The notes under the pieces are model-generated. The model saw only the letters and a list, made by a program, of their open reading frames with translations, was not told the origin of the DNA and searched no databases. From the NCBI RefSeq assembly GCF_007827815.1, contig NZ_VITH01000005.1:372001-436000 (forward strand): a DNA stretch of 64,000 nucleotides. The letters are read 5' to 3'. A program made the translations under genes and the position numbers. Below are positions 61,901 to 64,000 of the stretch, piece after piece (position 1 is the stretch's first letter; each line of letters begins with the position of its first letter). Source of the stretch: Azospirillum brasilense. GTDB taxonomy: Bacteria > Pseudomonadota > Alphaproteobacteria > Azospirillales > Azospirillaceae.

Positions 61901-64000
61901 GGACGTGGCAATCGCCTTCGGCCGCGATCAAGGCGGCGCGCTTACCGTCGTGAGCGCAACCGGCGATGTGGACCGCGCGGCGGATCCGATCGTCTGCGAG
62001 GCGACGCGGTTCCGCTTCACGCTCACCAACGTCGGCTTCCAGTTCGTGCGCGCCGAGGGCACGCACTTCTATTTCACGCTCACCGGCTCGGCCGAGTTCG
62101 CCCCGCGCCCGGGCGAGTTCGAGTCCGGCCTGTTGAAGAACCTGTCGCGTACCAAGATCGTCCTCCACCAGACCCCCCTGGCGGGCGATCCACGCGTGCT
62201 CGCGCGTCACATCGAGTTCCAAGTGCCGATCGAGCCGGCGTTGCGCACGTCGATCTTTGACCTGTTCGGGTTCGAGTTGCGGGGGATCGGGTTCCATCCG
62301 GCGTCTCCGGCGTTCGACGACGATCCAGCCCTGTCCATCTCAGGACAGATCAGGTTCGCCAAGTTCGGCGACGTCCCGAGCATGAAGTTCGACTTTCACC
62401 AGCTGTGGCTGGCGCCGCCGAGGCCCGGCGGATTCCTGCCGCGCGTGCGCCTCGACGGCCTCGGCTTGGCGCTTAGCCTCGGGAGCATGGCGCGCATCAG
62501 CGGCACCGCAATTGCCGTGGACGACAAGCTGCCGTCGATCTTCCGCCCGGACGTGCTGCCGGCCAACGTCACCGCGAACGGCTTCCTCGCTTCCGCGCAG
62601 CTCGCGATCTCGGGGTGGCCAGACATGACCGCCTCGGCCGGGTTCCTCGAACTGCGGCACCGAGACGAACTCCGGCACGCCTTCTTCGTCTACGGCGAAC
62701 TCGCGCGCATCTCGCAGCCAATCCCGACGCCGATCGGCACGATCTACCTGCGCGAGGCGGGATTCGGGTTCGGCTTCCGCTACACCTTCGCAGGCTTGGC
62801 GCAAGCCGATCAGGTCTCGACGCCGCGCGAACTGGTGCGCGTGCTCGACGAGGTGTCCAAGCGGCAGGGCCAACTGCACGACGTGCGTGCCTGGGAGCCC
62901 GAAGCGGAGGGCGACCGCCTGACCCTGGCGATGCGAGCCCTGTTCACGACGCAGAGCATGTCGCCACCCGGGACTTACGACGACATGCGGGAAAATCCGC
63001 GCGATGTCCCGGACGAGAAGAAGCCGGCAAACTATGTGCTGTTCGACGTGGTGGCGGCGCTGCGCTCCGACCTTACCTTCCTGATGGCAGCGCGCGCCTG
63101 GATCTGCGTGAACTATGCGGACTGGGTCGATGGCCGTGGGGAGGACTGGCAAAGCAAGCCGAGCCTGCGTGGCTATCTTTACATCTCGGTGCCGCGCAAG
63201 CAGTTTCTCGGGCGCTTCATCGGCGATCCCGATGGCCATATCGGCAACCACCCGCCGCTACCCGCGCCGCTGCGCGCCGCTTTCGGAGCATTGCGCTGGA
63301 GCTCCACGCTCTACATCGACGAGACGGTTTACCACCACGAGTTTGGCTGGCCTTATGAACTCGGCTTCACGCTGCGCGACGACAACGGCAATTTCGAGAT
63401 CGTGTGCGACGGCGGGATGGTGATGCGCATCGAGGATCTCAGCTACCTCACGGGCCTCGCCTTCCGAGCGCATGGATTCGCGAAATTCTCCGGGCGGGTC
63501 GGCGGCGAGTCGCTCGGGGCGTCCGCCGACGCGCTGGCGCAGTTTGCCCTTGACGGCAAGCTGATCACCTACATCTCGGCCAGGAAGTTTTCCGAGAGCT
63601 TCTATTACGGTGCCTTGCAGATCGACGTGACCATCCGGTTCGACGTGCGGGTGTGGGTCTCGTTTACGATTTGGAAACACGAGATCCGGCTCGAAGCCGG
63701 CTTCTCCTTGTCGCTTACGGTCTCGGTTGGCGTCGAGTTGGTGCTTGCGGCGCGCACGCCGATCATCGGCGGACGGCTGACGGCCTCGATCGGGGTGGGC
63801 GCGTTCGGCCGTACGCTGCGGATCGGCGTTGGCCTAACGTTCAACGACGGCCTGCTTGACCAGGCGCGCGCCCGTGTCGCGCGTTTCATGCAACTGGGAC
63901 TCGGCGCGAGCTATCCGGACCCGGAAAGGGGGGTTCCGGCCCCGCAGCCGGCGGCCGACCGGAAACGCACGCTCGAGGCCGGTGACGCGTCCATCCAGCG
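58980..64000 (+). CDS. Giant beta-rich protein of unknown function, 5' part (partial)
   Basis: One frame is open from the GTG at 58980 to the window end with no stop, at least 1,673 codons, so the gene is cut by the window. The GTG is the first start after an in-frame stop (TGA at 58947-58949) and has a strong ribosome binding site (GGAGGGGG, 58970-58977). No signal peptide is seen. Residues about 104-139 (WQQIQSELDSIAADMRRKIQ) and 490-555 (ALGQALAGMAKAVADFIGDL) look helical, the latter amphipathic; the rest is mostly alternating polar/hydrophobic sequence typical of beta-strands, with Gly/Asp turns. Cysteines are rare. Segments such as FELRGIGFHPASPAFDDDPA and REAGFGFGFRYTFAGLAQAD recall very large uncharacterised proteins sometimes assigned to DUF6603; this is a weak guess. 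Codon use is looser (more CTT, GCA, TCA, CTA) than in flanking genes, suggesting acquisition. Confidence 0.8.
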   Translation, partial: MEAEKIVLWHRRLGAVDLALSLSAAAVEEDGAASYAIRGLSIVARGKLQKADGYDSPLDGAALDVTRRLPLPETLSDSKLDARLFEPVNEDDPDAGFGTQRIKPWQQIQSELDSIAADMRRKIQAAVEDVRRALSRYEVTVSGAFGFGTDSDFFGIRRFGASVLGRYTVELHPPSLLPPEERVDDRPVFRATATADAQLSLYDRKIAAALTLRLELDGAGLTEILADVHDPQLPDLRFDLPRMRLPHLNFSDLGKAIQSTWALIGPTLKPFHMPLPGFGVAVKWTTPPKFTVDVTDAGGDPSLALATMTAGVGELVIALPGEPEHAVAKVTGFAITIPGSGSAFEVSGTLGDANNFTKTLPGWTIDERLTGPVTVRLSAMMLSFDFEFVKTAGDTTPLLTFTLTHDIGRIEIRAKEDPEVVLALKAKAIGTLGSDGSGRLDPGFRLTDLQLIEPYPVKLIGLAAEAIEQGAERLWRYLSEIHFNQPGLPDLPDGIPNSDLAPLVDRLERLLSAIVTWIAKQAGALGQALAGMAKAVADFIGDLVRKLRGLLSTPGQPGLAVGFTFEIRLEPKTLAVRQIMLAPITREGETKSLSAEFLGFQVELAAGLLPALLFDMRDKWSAVLLIPVVAEPSAVISTDLWLDTTTGGEQPTEAAPDTDADGTKPDSPLVKVTAKVLPVPSGSASPALVLVQLSERGPVFFRKLAGPKGSGDVVVTRRKVDQRVSLAFGGFQFVEDWSDEDFSATVALNVDKVADKASGFLPFLKKSKAPAHGAGNGTLLDRLQQYVKVKKLTPPVLAQDKARLDIDIEIRLADLTSEATLSLELNLSTLHARLLTDKKLAVRGAERTQPFLGLEATIKSRNGGNGEFEQFTLDFSDGDARLVLSDQARVELAYRQVAARGRGLVFRADNLVVSRDGVDLKAEIDPAEPVTLAGVDTAFRFKGGALSVKRTELQSFSIQGTGQLPPALIGEAYADVAIAFGRDQGGALTVVSATGDVDRAADPIVCEATRFRFTLTNVGFQFVRAEGTHFYFTLTGSAEFAPRPGEFESGLLKNLSRTKIVLHQTPLAGDPRVLARHIEFQVPIEPALRTSIFDLFGFELRGIGFHPASPAFDDDPALSISGQIRFAKFGDVPSMKFDFHQLWLAPPRPGGFLPRVRLDGLGLALSLGSMARISGTAIAVDDKLPSIFRPDVLPANVTANGFLASAQLAISGWPDMTASAGFLELRHRDELRHAFFVYGELARISQPIPTPIGTIYLREAGFGFGFRYTFAGLAQADQVSTPRELVRVLDEVSKRQGQLHDVRAWEPEAEGDRLTLAMRALFTTQSMSPPGTYDDMRENPRDVPDEKKPANYVLFDVVAALRSDLTFLMAARAWICVNYADWVDGRGEDWQSKPSLRGYLYISVPRKQFLGRFIGDPDGHIGNHPPLPAPLRAAFGALRWSSTLYIDETVYHHEFGWPYELGFTLRDDNGNFEIVCDGGMVMRIEDLSYLTGLAFRAHGFAKFSGRVGGESLGASADALAQFALDGKLITYISARKFSESFYYGALQIDVTIRFDVRVWVSFTIWKHEIRLEAGFSLSLTVSVGVELVLAARTPIIGGRLTASIGVGAFGRTLRIGVGLTFNDGLLDQARARVARFMQLGLGASYPDPERGVPAPQPAADRKRTLEAGDASIQ

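Overview
The window looks like chromosomal (or chromid) DNA of a high-GC alphaproteobacterium of the Azospirillum/Rhodospirillales type. I infer this from the very high GC, the strong third-position GC bias, the gene families present (class-3 type asparaginase, an ECF11-like RpoE-ChrR pair, cytochrome c maturation system I, DUF1232 protein, IalB-like protein) and the dispersed intergenic palindromes carrying CCCTCACCCTAACC. The species assignment is an inference; no rRNA or typing gene is present.

Layout. 0.25-3.6 kb: sugar/glycan genes (a glycosyltransferase-FkbM methyltransferase fusion; a nucleotide-sugar dehydrogenase; a glycosyltransferase). 3.9-6.8 kb: glycogen operon glgC-glgA. 7.1-8.7 kb: ammonium transporter amtB with a sigma54-type promoter, an upstream NtrC-like dyad and a strong terminator. 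8.7-13.6 kb: methyltransferases, an AraC/GyrI regulator, an asparaginase and a SpoU/TrmH-type RNA methyltransferase. 13.7-15.2 kb: ECF sigma factor and its zinc anti-sigma factor ChrR, with a candidate self-recognised promoter. 15.4-19.3 kb: IalB-like protein, rlmN, two small membrane proteins, a structured repeat element, argG. 19.3-23.6 kb: chemoreceptor, glyoxalase-like and rhodanese proteins, DUF1232 protein, EamA exporter. 23.7-29.7 kb: ccmCDEFGHI operon; ccmAB lies apart at 38.3-39.6 kb on the other strand. Between them are a His-rich EamA transporter, a basic-amino-acid-type ABC transporter and two tandem 559-residue AAE-type antiporters. 39.7-46.0 kb: EAL-CBS-GGDEF protein, HerA/DUF87-like ATPase, TPR-glycosyltransferase and small hypotheticals. 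46.2-51.8 kb: complete peptide/nickel-type ABC transporter operon with repeat elements between and even inside genes. 51.8-57.2 kb: MarR regulator, EamA, YbaK, Fis-type response regulator, folE, apaG, GNAT protein.

At 57.26 kb there is a tRNA-Gly(CCC). Beyond it the sequence changes character: about 1.65 kb without a convincing gene, locally AT-rich, then one uninterrupted reading frame that starts at a GTG with a strong ribosome binding site at 58,980 and runs off the end of the window (at least 1,673 codons). It encodes an unrecognised giant, mostly beta-type protein. This tRNA-flanked segment is the best candidate in the window for acquired, poorly described biology. The rest is mostly ordinary core metabolism, with regulatory and repeat features worth checking.
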